Shown here: one piece after another, positions 28,601 through 41,314 of the stretch
Numbering within the stretch: position 1 is the first letter of the stretch
Layout: each line of letters begins with the position of its first letter
DNA from: Isoetes taiwanensis
Lineage: Eukaryota; Streptophyta; Lycopodiopsida; Isoetales; Isoetaceae
DNA length: 64,000 nucleotides
Assembly: GCA_021234155.1 (NCBI GenBank)
Contig: JAJEKV010000028.1
Span: 795,998-859,997 of the forward strand
Direction of reading: 5' to 3'
Notes under the pieces: generated by a model
Told to the model about the DNA's origin: nothing
Database searches by the model: none
The model's input: only the letters and a program-made list of their open reading frames with translations
Position numbers and translations under genes: made by a program

Positions 28601-31189
28601 GACCAGCTCAGATGAATGCATACTCAAATAGAATTTCCGCCAATCGGCTCAAATTTCACCAGTGTCAAATATGCACATCTACTAACATGCCGGAGCCATC
28701 TGGCGGTTTCGATCAAATGCTCGTTCCGCGACAGCATTCCGCAAAATAATGCGAAAAGATACCATCGTTCATAAGCTCATATATTCGCCATTGGCGGTCG
28801 CAGTCAATGCTGATTTAAATCCCGTGCTGCAGGCACACAGCCAGACAAAGTTCATGGGAAAGGAGATCCAGCCAGTGTCATACCTGCGGTCGCTCATCGT
28901 TACCTTCAAAGAGGGTGATTTAAATGCATTATTTCAGTCGCAGAAAAGTGACTATGTGCTTTTTCAAATAAGTTCAATCCACAATAGAAAATCGTGACAG
29001 TGGTTTCTTGAGCAAGGAAGGAGACTACGCAATGCGCCAGCATAGGAATACTACCGAATGCGCATGCCTAAATCGCGACTATTGCAGTCATCTCGGCTGT
29101 CACATCAAAACACATATTTATGCGCAATATTTTTCAAGCGACAAGCTGCACAGTTGATGTCGGTAGCGACAAAGTCGTTAAGTTTTCGGTCGCCAGCAGG
29201 CCGCTGGTGCATTTGCTAATGCATGTTCACGCCGTATTGGTCACGGTCGTCAATTATCTACGAAAGCGACGTGTCGTGTTGTCTTCTGCGGCCGAGCGAA
29301 GATCCGCCTTCACCATAACGCAAAGTCCTCGCTGTGCGGTCATCAATGAGACAGCGACACCGGGCGAATGTTATTACAGGAAAGAGCATCTCATCAGGGG
29401 TACCTGCCATTTCAACAGCAGAATGCCCAGCCTGGCTACGTAACCCGGGATTTCATTTCGAAAACAAATTCATATAAACCCGCTTTTTTCCTTATTTCTT
29501 CAATTTCAGCAATGGCCGCCGCATTCGTATCGCTTTATGTTTACTGGTTGAGCTTCAATCAATTAAGTTCTATCTTCCTCACCATTACATGCTTTCTTCA
29601 TGATGCTTTCAATATTGTCATATTTCGTATAGAATCTTTTGAAAGCCCGTGTGCAATACCTTATTTACCCATCATTCAACCATTCAATATAAGCGGAAAT
29701 ATGCTGACCATCAAAGTTTGCGACGTGACATACAGTTTTTCATTCTTTCTGTAGTAGTTTGGCATTGCCGCATCGCTTCACATGCTTTCGAATTGTAGTC
29801 ATCTTCACAAAGTTGGAGTCCTTCTTCGCTTCAATATTGAAGCGAGAATCGCCAGCATTGTACATTACCGCCAGCCAGCCAGTGTCCTAAGACAATTTAG
29901 CTTCGACTTTCACGATCGCGAATAGATGATAACGGTGTCGTCGGGTTCAGACCGCGATGCAGGCCACGCATTGAATTAAAACACTATTAAACATATTTCC
30001 CGTGAGATGCCTCATTTAGAGAAAATACGGTGTCGGTTTCGTATTCTGGGCCGAAGTTGAGAGAATTATAAACCGTAGCTGCTAATCGAATACTCTTTCA
30101 GTTTAAAGTTTTTCAAATATGCATGCAATCATATGGCCCGGCTACTCAAATACCATGTTGTGACGCGTTTTTCACGGAGTAAACTTGTCGCACTGTGCCA
30201 TCATGGAGCGTATCGCCACGCATTTGCACGCATCGCGTCGAAGATATTTATCCCGCCAGGGCCAATGACCGCAGCAGTATCGCCAGTTCATTGCTGGCCA
30301 TCGGTCGACAAGCCCGGGACACAACCCGACAACTTAAACAAAGGAATGTTGTTTAACGGTGGCCATCGCGAACAAACGCATCACATCTGGCGGAATTTAC
30401 TGTGTAATGTGAAATGTATGCATATAGGCATTACAAAAAGATGCTACCACCAGCGACTCAGCGACGCCCGCCGTTCACAGCATAAATATGTCGCCCATCA
30501 AACCACGGCCAAGATTAACAAATATCGACATCGGGTAGGGAGAGTTGCGTACGTTTTCATTGGCCGCAGTATTTCAAACATTACTCCACTACTGATCATT
30601 ACCATGCTGGCTCTGGTTGAAGATGGTGAATCGCCGCCATTATTCGTGACAGTTAGCTTTGTTCGTGCGTCTTTCGACATTGTGCCTGTATAAAGCCGCA
30701 GCCTGCAAAATGCAACATACTTCAGAGCATGTTCGCCGACGACATCAACAAAGACAACCTATCATCGGTTATGACCGCCGCGATACCGCTTCAACATTGT
30801 TTGGTTTCACGGGATCACTGAGGTTATTTGTCATCATCGCGAAAGTGATGAGCTATCGCGATCGAAGCGCCTTCATGCTGAATGATGTGACTCAGTTCAC
30901 TGCAAAGAAATATTTTGTTACGTCGCCGCCATCGCAATATAAATACCTGCCAGTACGCCCAGTCTTTTTTCGCCATTAGTTAATATGCAATGTTCTTTGT
31001 CGTAGTATCCAACACGTTTCTCTCATTGATGTTCTCGCCATCATTGCCCTGAAGATAACTCATTTCGCTCATTTACCTTCATCTATCTCCATACCATCTG
31101 GTTATACACGCCATTACTCATCCTCAACACTAATATGAGCTCATCGGTCAGTTCATATCATATCTATCCATTTCAACTCATTGCCTAGA

Positions 31190-31480
31190 TCAACACGCCG
31201 TAGTCTCCTTATTTTACAAGATTATGTAATGACTATAATTGATTATATTCTTAAATCTGAGATTTATCAAGAAGTACGAATGTCGGCGTACCGCCATCGA
31301 ACAAGCAGTGCCATTACCGGCATCGGCTCAGCAGCTATCAACTTCGGGGACCTCTTCAGTTATCGCCGACAAAAGTCAATAATATTACTGGAGAGTTCGG
31401 CGTGTGTCATAGGGAATGCACGCTGCGTATAAAGCCCATCGCCATAAGCGTTTAACATGCTCAATCAGTTAACGTAAAGC
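31190..31480 (+). pseudogene. Corrupted inverse copy of copia RT N-terminal region, with a 63-bp exact island
   Basis: Positions 31,214-31,276 are identical, without gap, to the reverse complement of 54,573-54,635. In the right arm that stretch encodes the linker just before copia reverse transcriptase (LPSYLQDYV). Immediately after the island, identity falls back to the noisy level typical of this arm. The abrupt change from perfect to poor identity is unlike gradual mutational decay. Confidence 0.85.
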
Positions 31481-34019
31481 AATTTGATGCATGCCAAAAC
31501 ACTTTGGCGTTCACAGCGACGCCACTAACGCATTTGCCTCATTTCCGCGCCATGCTACCAACCAAATTGTGCTACTGGCCATGTCACGCCATGCAGGATG
31601 CACAAGCGTCAGCTCGCTTCCTTCGCAGTCATAGCTGATTTCAAACCACCACATGTAGTGGCGTAATCACCCCGCGTTATTGCAAATGCAACTATATTTA
31701 TGAATGTTGTTTGTTTATTTCAGTACCGTGCACTTTGGCGTTGCGCATGCATGCTCTATGTTCTTTATCTGGCGTTATTAGCGATCTCGAGAGCTTCCGC
31801 TGGCTGCATAACCCGCCATCTCTTATGCCGCTATCCGGCGTGCCATAACCCCTCATTCATTGCCGATATCGTTATCGTAGCTTCAAACGCGACAGCCGAC
31901 ATTGGTCGATTATCGGCTGCAGCCGCCAGCCTCGTTCATCGTTAGGCACGCCGTTGGTGGCCTTGCGCTGACGCCGTTATGCCCATCGTTGCAGCATGAA
32001 TAACGCCGCATCAGCCGATTCAAAACGCCCGTCGGTGTTGGCGCCAGACCGATATAGCGTAATCTTCAAAATATTATGTTGCCGGTTATTCCATAATGCG
32101 TTCAGAACTTCGTCAGTCAGCTTCCACCGTTCATTTACTGAAGCGGCCGCTTCCGCCGATTCTGCGGTTTATACCTGTTTAACCAACCTCTGTCAGTACC
32201 ACAGTCACATTCTGTTCCGAATACCGTTAAAGCCATGGACTTTGGCAGATTTTGTGATCTTGGTTACGGGTCACAGCAGTTAGTATTGCTGGGCAGTCGC
32301 CAGCATCTCGTCTGGATCTCGCAAGAGCGCTGGGCATTGAGAGCCGGGCAAAAAGGGCAAACAGTTGATTTAACCGTCAATTTAGTCAGGAGCTCAGATT
32401 ACCGCTGTTGTCGGCTCATATTCTGGGAATTTCACGGAATGCCTTCGCTGAAGATGGGATTTCTCGGCACCGTGTGGTTATTTTTACGCAAAGAAGGTGC
32501 TGACGGCCAGAGCCGAATGCGAAGGTTGCTGGTACTACTTCCGTCGTTAGCTGCGGCTCTTTACGGCCATGCAGTTCATTCGTCAAACTCGCCGAACATG
32601 GCGTACTGCCACCGGCATCTAGCGCTATCGCGCTGATAAGGCCAGCGTCATATGCGATACAGCCAGCTGACAGATAGCTGATGCAATACTAACGCATGCA
32701 CACCAAGGTTTTACCACAATTAAACGAAGACGTTACCTTCGCCGACGCCGTTTAAAAGTTACCGTTTGCCGTATATTGTTTTCGCTTTACAAAACATCAG
32801 GCAACGCATTTCGGTGAACAACGTAAACCCCAGCCGCGAGTTCGACGCCGCCTGGATTTGAACACAGCCGAAATTATATCTCCGCAAACAAATAAATGGA
32901 GGTTATCTTCGCAAAAGGCGTGTTTCAGTATAACGCATGCGCATTCGTGAATATGGTTCAATATTTTTCTTGCTGCATAAACTCGATAGATTTGTTATTG
33001 CCGCAACAGTACAAAGCGCATTTTCGTCGCATGTATTTATCCTGAATTATATATTGGCGCTGTATCGTGCGATTATTAGCAAACGTGAATAACGAAGCCA
33101 CCTTTTGCCCTTCTAATTTGCCAATTACGTGTTTTTCCTTCGCTATCGCAAATATGAAGCAGCTGAAAATGGGATTTGAAGCGTCGCCGAACATTGAGTA
33201 CCACAAATGCCGTTCAAAACCATCTTCCGAACTGATTCATGTGCCTCATATCTTGATTACCGACGTAATATATTCCCAGTCTTCATCTACGAGCCTGTTT
33301 GGTAAATCCTGAGCAGCGATGTGCTGCGCTCATTTGCCGTACAGAGCCGCTGGCCTGCTGAGATGCGGCAGGCCTGAGAAACAAGCTGGCCTGAAAGTTT
33401 GCCAAGCGCGGCCGTGTCGGCGATGCATGTGTTGCCGTTAAGTATTTTTTGCTTGTTATCGGCACATTGTAAATATCAAGAAAAGTCAATGCCGATAAAA
33501 CTTCGACTGCACTGTTTTTTGCTGAAAGAGTTACCATTATCAATGAAATGCCGGGAGCTGTGCTACCGCCGAATATATCGTCGCAAGCTTTACAACGTTG
33601 TTACTGTCTCAGCATCGCGGTTTGAATTCTCAGTTCATAATTAATATTGATTCAATGATGGGCCTCATATTCCCTGAATTGCAGTTGTTCATTAGCTGTG
33701 TCATTGACATGATTGGCGGGAATACCGACGTTCGTGGCGTCAAGAGAAGATGCGTCATCTGGACTTCTCTTACCGTCTTCTGGCCACAGCGGAAGCGAAG
33801 CTTGGTATCAGCGTCGCAGCTTTTTATTTGCTGCCAGTTAGCCGCCATCGTGTTTTGAAGAAAGGCACACGCAAAGCTCGTACCGCACTTCAAAATTGAC
33901 AATATCTCTTAGTCCTCAAAGTTCATCCTAAAGATTTATTTTCTCATCTGGCTTCCTTTCAATCCCTCATTTATTCCCGCAAAGCCATGCCGATTTATTC
34001 TGTCATTGCTTCAACTCAC

Positions 34020-34600
34020 TCACACCATCAACAATTTCATTCTTAACATTGCGCTTTAGCCTCATTCTGACCGCACCATCAACAATTTATCGTAGCATCT
34101 GATCGCTTAGATATCCAAATCAATATTGTTCAGGAACGCGACGGTGCAGTCACCAGGCACCTAATGATGTCAACGCCCATTTCTGGGCCTCTGAGTAACA
34201 CTGACGTCCATGTTAGCCTCTTAGAGATGCGCTGTCTTCTGGAACTTCCTCGCTTTAATGCGATATCTAACTCATCAAGAATGCCAATAAAGCTTTCACC
34301 ACTTTACTGACCTTCTAATATCACCCATCGCTATTCTTATGTCGGGATCTCAGTTAAGCATTCACCATAGTATTATGGGAAACAAACAAAACATGGTTGC
34401 GCAACCGCATTTGGGAGGAGATAGGCCCTGGCTATGCCACAGAGAAATGTTAGCGTGTCGTGCCGCGGCTGCCGCTCGTTAACAGAGCTGTGCCGTCAAC
34501 GCCCATCTAGGCTTACGGTCAAGCGTTATATAGTCTGGCTTTCACATGGGCCACAAAATGCTGGAAATAGTGGCGAGCAGCCAAATTGCTGGCGACAGAG
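34020..34600 (+). pseudogene. Corrupted inverse copy of copia RT/RNase H region
   Basis: Segments such as catcaacaattt, gctttagcctc, agatatccaaa and atgtcaacgcccattt follow the order of the reverse complement of about 51,020-50,640, which encodes the copia YVDD region and the following reverse-transcriptase segment. The word catcaacaattt appears twice, so the 77-bp internal duplication of the right arm is mirrored here. Frames are lost throughout. Confidence 0.75.
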
Positions 34601-36760
34601 TCAACATGCGGCAGCATGCGGAGAAATTGGTCGCGACGTTATCGTGCCGCCACTTCAAATACACCAACTGGCGGCGATGACAAAACCTCTGGAAGACCAA
34701 ACTTGTTACAACACGTGTCTTGTCCGCACCGCCGCCGCCGCTGAAGTGTTTTCTGTGTGCCTGGTCGCCTGCTTTGCAGTTTGTGACAAATTTTAAATTC
34801 TAATAGCTGCTGGTTAGCGTACCAAATCAAGTTTGTAAATGTGCATCATACCGTGAGTAAGAGATTTTTAAACATTTTGTCCGTGAACAGTCACGTGGCG
34901 GAATGTCAATATTTAGTCTTCGTCGCGGTTAGATCTGTCGCACGTGTCTTTAAATCTATTCCATTCCGATATAAATATAGCGTGAAGTTAATATTAATAG
35001 TGAGTTTGAAGCTGAATAAAGAAGAATTTTGGCCAGATATTAAGAATCGGCAATCTATTTATTACAGACACTTCCTCATCGTACCATTTCCATTGTTGCC
35101 GCCATCGCCATATCGCCATAAACGCATTAAAGAATGCTATCTTCCCGTTACATTGTGACAGTCAAGATCGCCGGTGTCGTTTTACCTCTATCTCCGGCAG
35201 AAAGTCAGCGCGATAACCACGCACTGCAGCGCCGACACACGCAATCATATAATATCGCCGTGGCATGATATGCGCCCCGTAGCAGTCGAAACGATGACGC
35301 GAATGCTTGCAAGTTCGTCATCGGAAGTCTTCGCGACCGATGTATGTAGGCATTAAGTAAGTGTGGTCGCCATACAGTCAGGCACGACGCTAAATCAACA
35401 AGGCAGACAGGCCGCCGTTCAGCGCCACCCCAGGTGACTTCCACACGCCTGCGCCAATTATCGAAGAATACCGCCGGGCAGCCAGTCATTGCCGGAAGCG
35501 TTGCTGATCGCCGGGCAGGCAAATAGGTGTGCCACCAGCAGACAGACTTGTCTCATTTATCACACGCTATGCACCGATTGAAATATCGCCAGAACGGGTC
35601 GCATTGCCGCCGCCTATGGCGTTCTTAATGTCGTTCCTCAGGCGTTGCACAAAGTTGTTTAAAGATGTTTCAAGTCGGTTAGCACAAGCCCACCATAGTA
35701 AAGACGTAATTCACGTTCTCCTCAACATTGTTTAAGCCGATCATGTTATTTTATGGAAATACCTTCTATCGTGACATCGACAAGCATTATATGTCGATAC
35801 ACTTGCTGTCACCGCCGAGCGCAACGGTTATCTCGCACCGACACACGTTGCTTATCGATAGCGCGCCGTTACCGCCAAGACCAAGGTGGTTTTCATGTCA
35901 TTCTTTCACGTCACGTATTCGCTATCGAAAAGCGCCGGAAGTGCTGCACTCACATTGCCAAACATTTGAGTGAGTTTCTGGTTTCGCGCACGGACACCAC
36001 GCTACGCAGCGACGGCACGAAGGTACCATATGCAATGCACATAGGCGAGGCCAGCGATTGGGCCCAGTCGCCACGCCGCTCAAGCGTTTACAATGCCTTA
36101 TACGGCATGGGGCTCAGCAGTATCACCTTCGTTACTTTCTGGCGGCAAAGCTTACATGATTGGGTGAATGCACCGTGATGCGCCTTTGATCGCCACATTG
36201 CCCATTTTCAGAAGGTGGTCAATACCCATGCTCGCCTCCAAACTTATCACAGTAATGGACAAGAAATGTCGCCGAGGGAAAAGAGAGTCAATGGTGATGG
36301 AATGCGCAGAGTTACCGTGCGTATACGCAAATGCGCCATAGTTTCGCGCGGCCATCTTATCTACGTTTCCTCGTCGCCGACGCCACGCCTGAACAGTCAC
36401 ACGACACCGTCGTCCGCTGGTCGCAGGCCGCCAGTCGCTACCGCCGCACTACCCGCCCATGAAATATTACCATCGGTTCGAAGACAGTGTTGATTGGTGC
36501 CACGCCAACGTCGCCAAATGGAGTCATTGAGATTTGTTCATACCAAAGCTGCTCAACATAAGAGCCTCGGTTACGAAATGTCAGCCATTGTTACGACATT
36601 GAGTTGTCAACATCGCGATGCGCCGCGATCATATGTCGACATCACATACCGCCACGTGATATAACATTGCCGCTGACAGCCGACTTATTGTCGCGCTATC
36701 GCCTCGTGGCTGGCTTTAACCCCACGCGCCCTGCTGTCCTTTACACGGCTCAATGACGAT

Positions 36761-36784
36761 CATTCTCATTCTCATTCTCATTCA
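36761..36784. repeat. (CATTCT)n short tandem repeat, expanded relative to the right arm
   Basis: Four consecutive CATTCT-like units stand here, where the matching site of the right arm (about 47,149-47,166, complementary strand) has two. The position is confirmed by the aligned flank at 36,884-36,905 with 47,010-47,030. Confidence 0.7.
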
Positions 36785-36869
36785 GTACCGCTGAATAAAT
36801 GCTGCTGTTTACTGTCTGGCTGGCTCTATTACCGCCAGTAGTGCGACATCGTGACATGCCCCCAGTTAT

Positions 36870-37010
36870 TCGCCCCGGATAGCGATTACATTACATCTTC
36901 GCCAATACACTTTCAGTTTTGCCTGCCGCAGCCTTCAATACTTCCCAAGCATCTATCATACGGTCGATGTATCTTTAACATCCGCAGTCACGACCGCTGA
37001 AGAGCCGTGG
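36870..37010 (+). pseudogene. Corrupted inverse copy of LINE YADD-motif region
   Basis: The run gatagcgattacattacatc at 36,881-36,900 matches the reverse complement of about 47,011-47,031 almost perfectly, and the following bases correspond loosely to the LINE segment at 46,920-46,990. The reverse-transcriptase motif itself is not readable in this copy. Confidence 0.65.
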
Positions 37011-38559
37011 GATGCTGTCAATTCTGACTAAAACTGCGTTCGCAGGTAACAAAGATTAAAGCAGCCATTATTAGCGTCGTGGTATTATAGCCGGTGTTAA
37101 TGTACAGACGGGAGTGAGTCATTGACACATGCCCCATCGTGCAACATGCATCGCAGCTTTAATTACGTGCATGAGCGGGCCAGCCCTTACCTTTATGCAC
37201 GTATATTAAAGTGAACATGTGTTTTTGATGCTTATGCCATTGGCCAGCTCTGCCTGTCAGCTAAACAGTGTTTCGGTCTCCATTTACAGAGTTCACCTGG
37301 CTAAGGGTAGTGGCGTGTCGGGAAGGTTTCTTACGCACGCAAAAACAATCGCTGTTAAAGGTAGCTCTGGCGATTGTCACACTTCAACTGTTGAAGTGGG
37401 AACCTACATTTTTGCATAAGATGGAAGATTTATGTCAATAATAGCATTACCACTGGGAAATATTTGGGAATGAGAAAGAGGTTTTTCACCGCCATGGAAT
37501 TGCGTCTTTCAAGAAGAAAGTCGCCGATATCGCGATACTGGCTGATGAGAGCCCACATTAAACTCCGCTCGCCACTGTGATCTAAAATGCCGTTACGCCG
37601 AAGAACGGTAACGCAGCAACAAGAGCGCAGTGCCAGAGGCACAATGCGCCCCATCATTGCCTCAAACACACCGCATCATCGCTGATGACGCCCATCCAAC
37701 CAACCAGAACCATCTGTATTAGAAGATTAATTAATTATCGGGACATTAAGCAGATTCGCCATGCACGTTAATTTTGGGATTCTATTGAGAATACAATTGG
37801 TTACCTTCATTGGCCCAGTAGCGCGATAACGGTTGTTTGAGGCATTAATCGGCCCATCCGCGCATACGGGACTAATTATGTTCAACGTAACGCTGACATG
37901 TTTTACCGTACAGTCATCATCAGACTTTATTATTGCTGGGTGTTTTTCCTTCTAAAGCCTCTTCATGCGCGCGTTTTACATCCCCATACAAAGAATAGCC
38001 TTACAGTTCTTTCGCTGCTCGGGATCCATAGCCGTGTTCAATGACGATGTTCACCACCAAACCCGAGCGCAAGCGTTTTTAGCGGCTTAGCCGAAAACTC
38101 AATCGAAATTTCTAACAGCCTCAAATCAATAGCGTACTGTTTACGTGCATTAATACGCAAAACGAAGCCGAACACTTTTTTACCGGACAGACAGTAGTGT
38201 CGTACCGATGGGGACCTCCACGAAGGGTTTCGGACAACGAGAAAGATAAAACCACAAAATGCGGTTTTTCGCCTATAAAATATCAATATGAAAGACAAGG
38301 GATAACAGCGTAATACGATCTTCGATATTTCGTCTTAATCGTAACGTTTACCGTTGCGTCAACTTCAGGCTTCGCCATAATGTTATCACGGGTCTTTGTG
38401 ATAGCCATACGCAGTTATTTGTGAAAATCGACAGCCATGCTGGCGCTTTGCTGAAAACACAACAAAGAGCCAATCGTGCTCGTATGCCGGTGGCGCATTT
38501 CAGCGCGACAAGCGTTGTCAATATTGCCGGAAGGTATTACGGAAGAGAATTTGTCCAGT

Positions 38560-39298
38560 TATTTAGTCGCTTGCAGTCAATTGCCGAAGCGACGGCGTGT
38601 CATGGGATGACGTGGCCTTGGGCACTGTCCTCATTTTCGTCTGTGTGTGTGTTGAGCCTGCCCAGGCCCCGGGAGCAGCCAGACAGATTGGATATCTCAA
38701 TACCACCAAACATGGCGTCCCGCATTTCGGCGGGAGGCGGGCAACACACGGGTAAAGCATCTAATTGGAAGCAGGATCCCAGGCACCATCAACCACATGA
38801 CGAAATGCAACTATTGAAGCGAATCAAACAGACATACATACATATTGCGGCGGCAGGTCTGGAAATGACGGTTAATATCGAGAACATGCCTGCCGCGCGG
38901 CGCCGAGGCTCACGGCCAGCCAGTAATCAAAATGGCCTGACCTCTTTACCGTCTCGCTGTCACCTCTCAAATGACGGCGTCGCCTCCAGCAGCGAAGTCG
39001 GGCTATCAGTCGCCTTTTGTGTCAACATCCCCGGAGCCACCGTCTTCCATCTGTCCAGGTTTTCCAGAAGCCCGGAATCTTCGATCGCAGCATAATTCCC
39101 GATTTCCTCAGATTCTGTGGCAATCTCGGGATCTTGTCTTGCCTCTGCAATACTGTGTGCTGCTGTTCATTCGCCGACCCACCTACGTTCGGAGAATTAA
39201 TCCCCGTGTATTTGCATGTTTGGACCATTGATTATTTTTTCGAAGCAGCCGGACATCACACAGTAATAGTGAGTGTAAATCACTAAAGCTGAAGGATC
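38560..39298 (+). other. Corrupted inverse copy of GPT upstream and 5' leader region
   Basis: This matches the reverse complement of about 44,800-43,895 in order: gacggcgtgtcatgg, the GT repeat at 38,641-38,652, accacatgac, taatatcgag, attcgccgacc, gagaattaatccc, tttggaccattg. Positions 39,265-39,302 are an exact 38-bp match ending at the GPT start codon (right arm 43,891-43,928). It holds no independent gene. Confidence 0.88.
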
Positions 39299-40725
39299 AT
39301 GTTCTGCTAAATGTCATCCCACCGGGATTGTCGATTTCGAGCACCTGTACCCGCCTTGCTTCGCGACTTACTTAAAGGTTATTGCCAAAGAATGCATTTT
39401 ACTTCAGCAGCGCTCAAGAGCGTGATTTATTTATGATGTTCGACATGAATATCTAAGAAAGTTCGGTTGGCATCGTGATTTTGGTGTCTCTTCGCCATCA
39501 CACTTCACTTTCGCAGTTCGCCTAGCATCGAGGCGTATTGCAGTCGCCATTAGAACAGACTGCCGATCACCATCTTTCCTCGATGTTCGTTGCCACCGCG
39601 AATTCGCCGTCTGCCATTCGCCTTAACGTGGTGTTAATTCATGGTCAGTTAAATGCCAACATCAATCCTTTTCTGCGGAACATAATGGATGCCAGGAGAT
39701 CATGGGCGACAAGGTTGTATTAGCCGATCTGAAAACCTTACTTCCCGTGGCATGATTGCGTCCTTCAACGACATACGGTGAGTGTTGTTACACCAGAAAG
39801 CAGTTCGTCAAATTCGGTCGCTGTGCCGAATACGAGCTCATGCAGTTTTCAGTACCCGGTCGCTGTGCCGAATATTGAGTTTACCATATCAGCAGCAGAT
39901 AGCCCCAGAGAATGCTACTAATGATTTTGCCGATTGCTGATGCCGCGTAGTGCGAATGTTATATCTAAAGGGAGTAATCTTTCCGGCTGTCGGATCTAAC
40001 CGTATACAATTTGGTTGACGTGCTGGCAGGCAGTGGCTGGCCCCACCATCATGTTGCCCGCGTGTTATGTCGTTTACACATAACAGCGAGCCGCTCAGCG
40101 CGATTGTTCAACGAGATTTCACCGTTTAGGTCTGTCCTCTTTACCATTATGCGCTGGTTGTGCTGGGCGTAGTACCGAGTCATTTTCGACAGTGTGGGTT
40201 ACTTGCTTTCATATTGCTTGATGCAGAGAAGTCACGGTTGGTTTGTTTTCGGCAGTTTATTGGAGTACGGTATCAGTCAGCAAAGCGTTCTTTCGCTGTT
40301 AGCGGCATGGCGTAATGGCATGAATCTGGTTATGCATGCCGAAAGTTATCGATGCCTTCTGCTCAGTTTGGGTCTGCTGGGCGGACCGTGTTGCAAACCG
40401 GTGCCGATCACCATTTTGCTTCCGGTATATACGCGGTACTGCGGCAATGTAATGTCGTACCAGACGCCTGCTTTTTATGCAGGGTAATATATTTTCGGCA
40501 TTTACAAATCAGTGCTCACATGTCTTTCGATTTGTCTTCACCGACCTTAGTATTGGCAATAATCGGCGACTGTGCTGGCTGTCCTTCTGTCATTTTCCGC
40601 ACGTTGGTCGCCGCCGAGCCGCTGCAGCCTGAATATTTGTACAGGTGGCGATTTTGTTTTCGTGCGTTAAATTTTTTGAGTACTGATTTATTCACATTGG
40701 CGTGCTACCGAGATACAACGAAGGC
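39299..40725 (+). pseudogene. Corrupted inverse copy of the GPT gene
   Basis: The start codon at 39,299-39,301 is kept, but the frame closes after three codons (ATG TTC TGC TAA). Parts of all four larger exons are nevertheless recognisable in order: exon 1 (gattgtcgatttcgagcacc at 39,329, gaggcgtattg near 39,530), exon 2 about 40,028-40,192 (gtcgtttacaca, gattgttcaacg), exon 3 about 40,253-40,415 (ttattggag, ttatgcatgcc) and exon 4 about 40,482-40,645 (ccttagtattggcaat, cattttccgcac). Intron positions correspond to those of the intact gene at 42,061-43,894. Coding and non-coding parts are damaged equally, and the damage is mostly indels. It could be called a pseudogene, but sequencing error is the better explanation. 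Confidence 0.88.
39815..39874. repeat. Intron-1 tandem duplication, identically corrupted in both units
   Basis: An identical 18-base word (cggtcgctgtgccgaata) occurs at 39,815-39,832 and 39,857-39,874. Both correspond to one stretch of the 55-bp repeat unit of the right arm, which reads roughly aatcaagcagctgaatat on the same strand. The unit spacing is 42 bases here against 55 in the right arm. Confidence 0.75.
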
Positions 40726-41273
40726 CGATCACTTCGTCCGGTTTGCCGGCGCAAGTGGCAGATGTTTTCGTACTGAAAAGCGTCTTCACCTTTCATAGAG
40801 GCCATGAATATGGCGTACGGTCATTCGACTTCGTTACCATTCATCATCGTTAACAATAAGTATGAGCGATGGCTTTTTAGATCAAAATTCATTCCGTGTC
40901 AATCGTTTGGGGCATTGGCTTCGCCAGCCTGTACTGAATCGCAGCCTGGCCGAAAGTTTGTCGTTGCTCCACTATTGCCGCGAAATATCGGGCGTTATTC
41001 ATCGTTTTACAGTAATTGCTCGCTGCTCTCGCGGCAGAATATCCGCCTCTCGCAGCACACACGGCACAAAATTGCGAGCTGCCTTGCCGCTGCCGAAGTG
41101 CCAAGCGTACGCTCAAAGTGGCTACATTCCTTGGCGATTAAGCGCTGGTGCTATGTGAAAGCCTAGTGCTGGATATTCCTTATGAATATGCTGGTGTTAG
41201 TGCAGTTGCGAAGTGCTTGGATATGCCTTGCTGGAGTTGGTACTTTCATATTCTATTTTCCCCATCCTACTGC

Positions 41274-41314
41274 CTGTGCTGTTTATACAACCAGGAAGGA
41301 AAACAACAATGTTC
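41274..41314. other. Palindrome axis and short unpaired spacer
   Basis: Outside this roughly 40-bp interval the sequence pairs with itself: ttccccatcct at about 41,259 pairs with aggatgggga at about 41,321, and the match continues outward through aagtgcttggatat on the left and atatccaagcactt on the right. The centre is near 41,294. The spacer contains no recognisable adapter, transposon terminus or target-site duplication. A very short loop between two arms of tens of kilobases is what a fold-back molecule or a template-complement read produces. Confidence 0.85.

Larger units (their letters stand above)
24001..41273. repeat. Left palindrome arm: corrupted reverse complement of 41,315-64,000
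   Basis: Reading this stretch forward matches the reverse complement of the right arm in strict order. Landmarks (left with right): about 24,060 with 63,930; 25,680-25,770 with 61,630-61,690; 31,214-31,276 with 54,573-54,635 (exact, 63 bp); 34,020-34,130 with about 50,800-51,000; 35,020-35,070 with 49,560-49,615; 36,884-36,905 with 47,010-47,030; 38,641-38,652 with 44,729-44,743; 39,299 with 43,894 (GPT start codon); 40,482-40,645 with 42,359-42,146 (GPT exon 4); 41,257-41,273 with 41,332-41,315. Left distances from the fold are about 0.76 of right distances, so deletions dominate. Divergence is similar in exons, introns and intergenic DNA, which argues against selection and for sequencing error. 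Confidence 0.93.

Noticed and set aside
1-41100. Bacterial-like texture (gccgcc, cgccagc, ttcagc words) suggesting bacterial contamination or an integrated bacterial island
   Set aside because: No recognisable bacterial protein, operon, RNA gene or Shine-Dalgarno pattern, and from 24 kb on the sequence aligns to the plant arm.
1-41273. Recurrent short words (cagtc, gccgcc) as possible CRISPR or interspersed regulatory repeats
   Set aside because: No regular spacing, no constant repeat length and no conserved unit; they are scattered as base-calling bias would scatter them.
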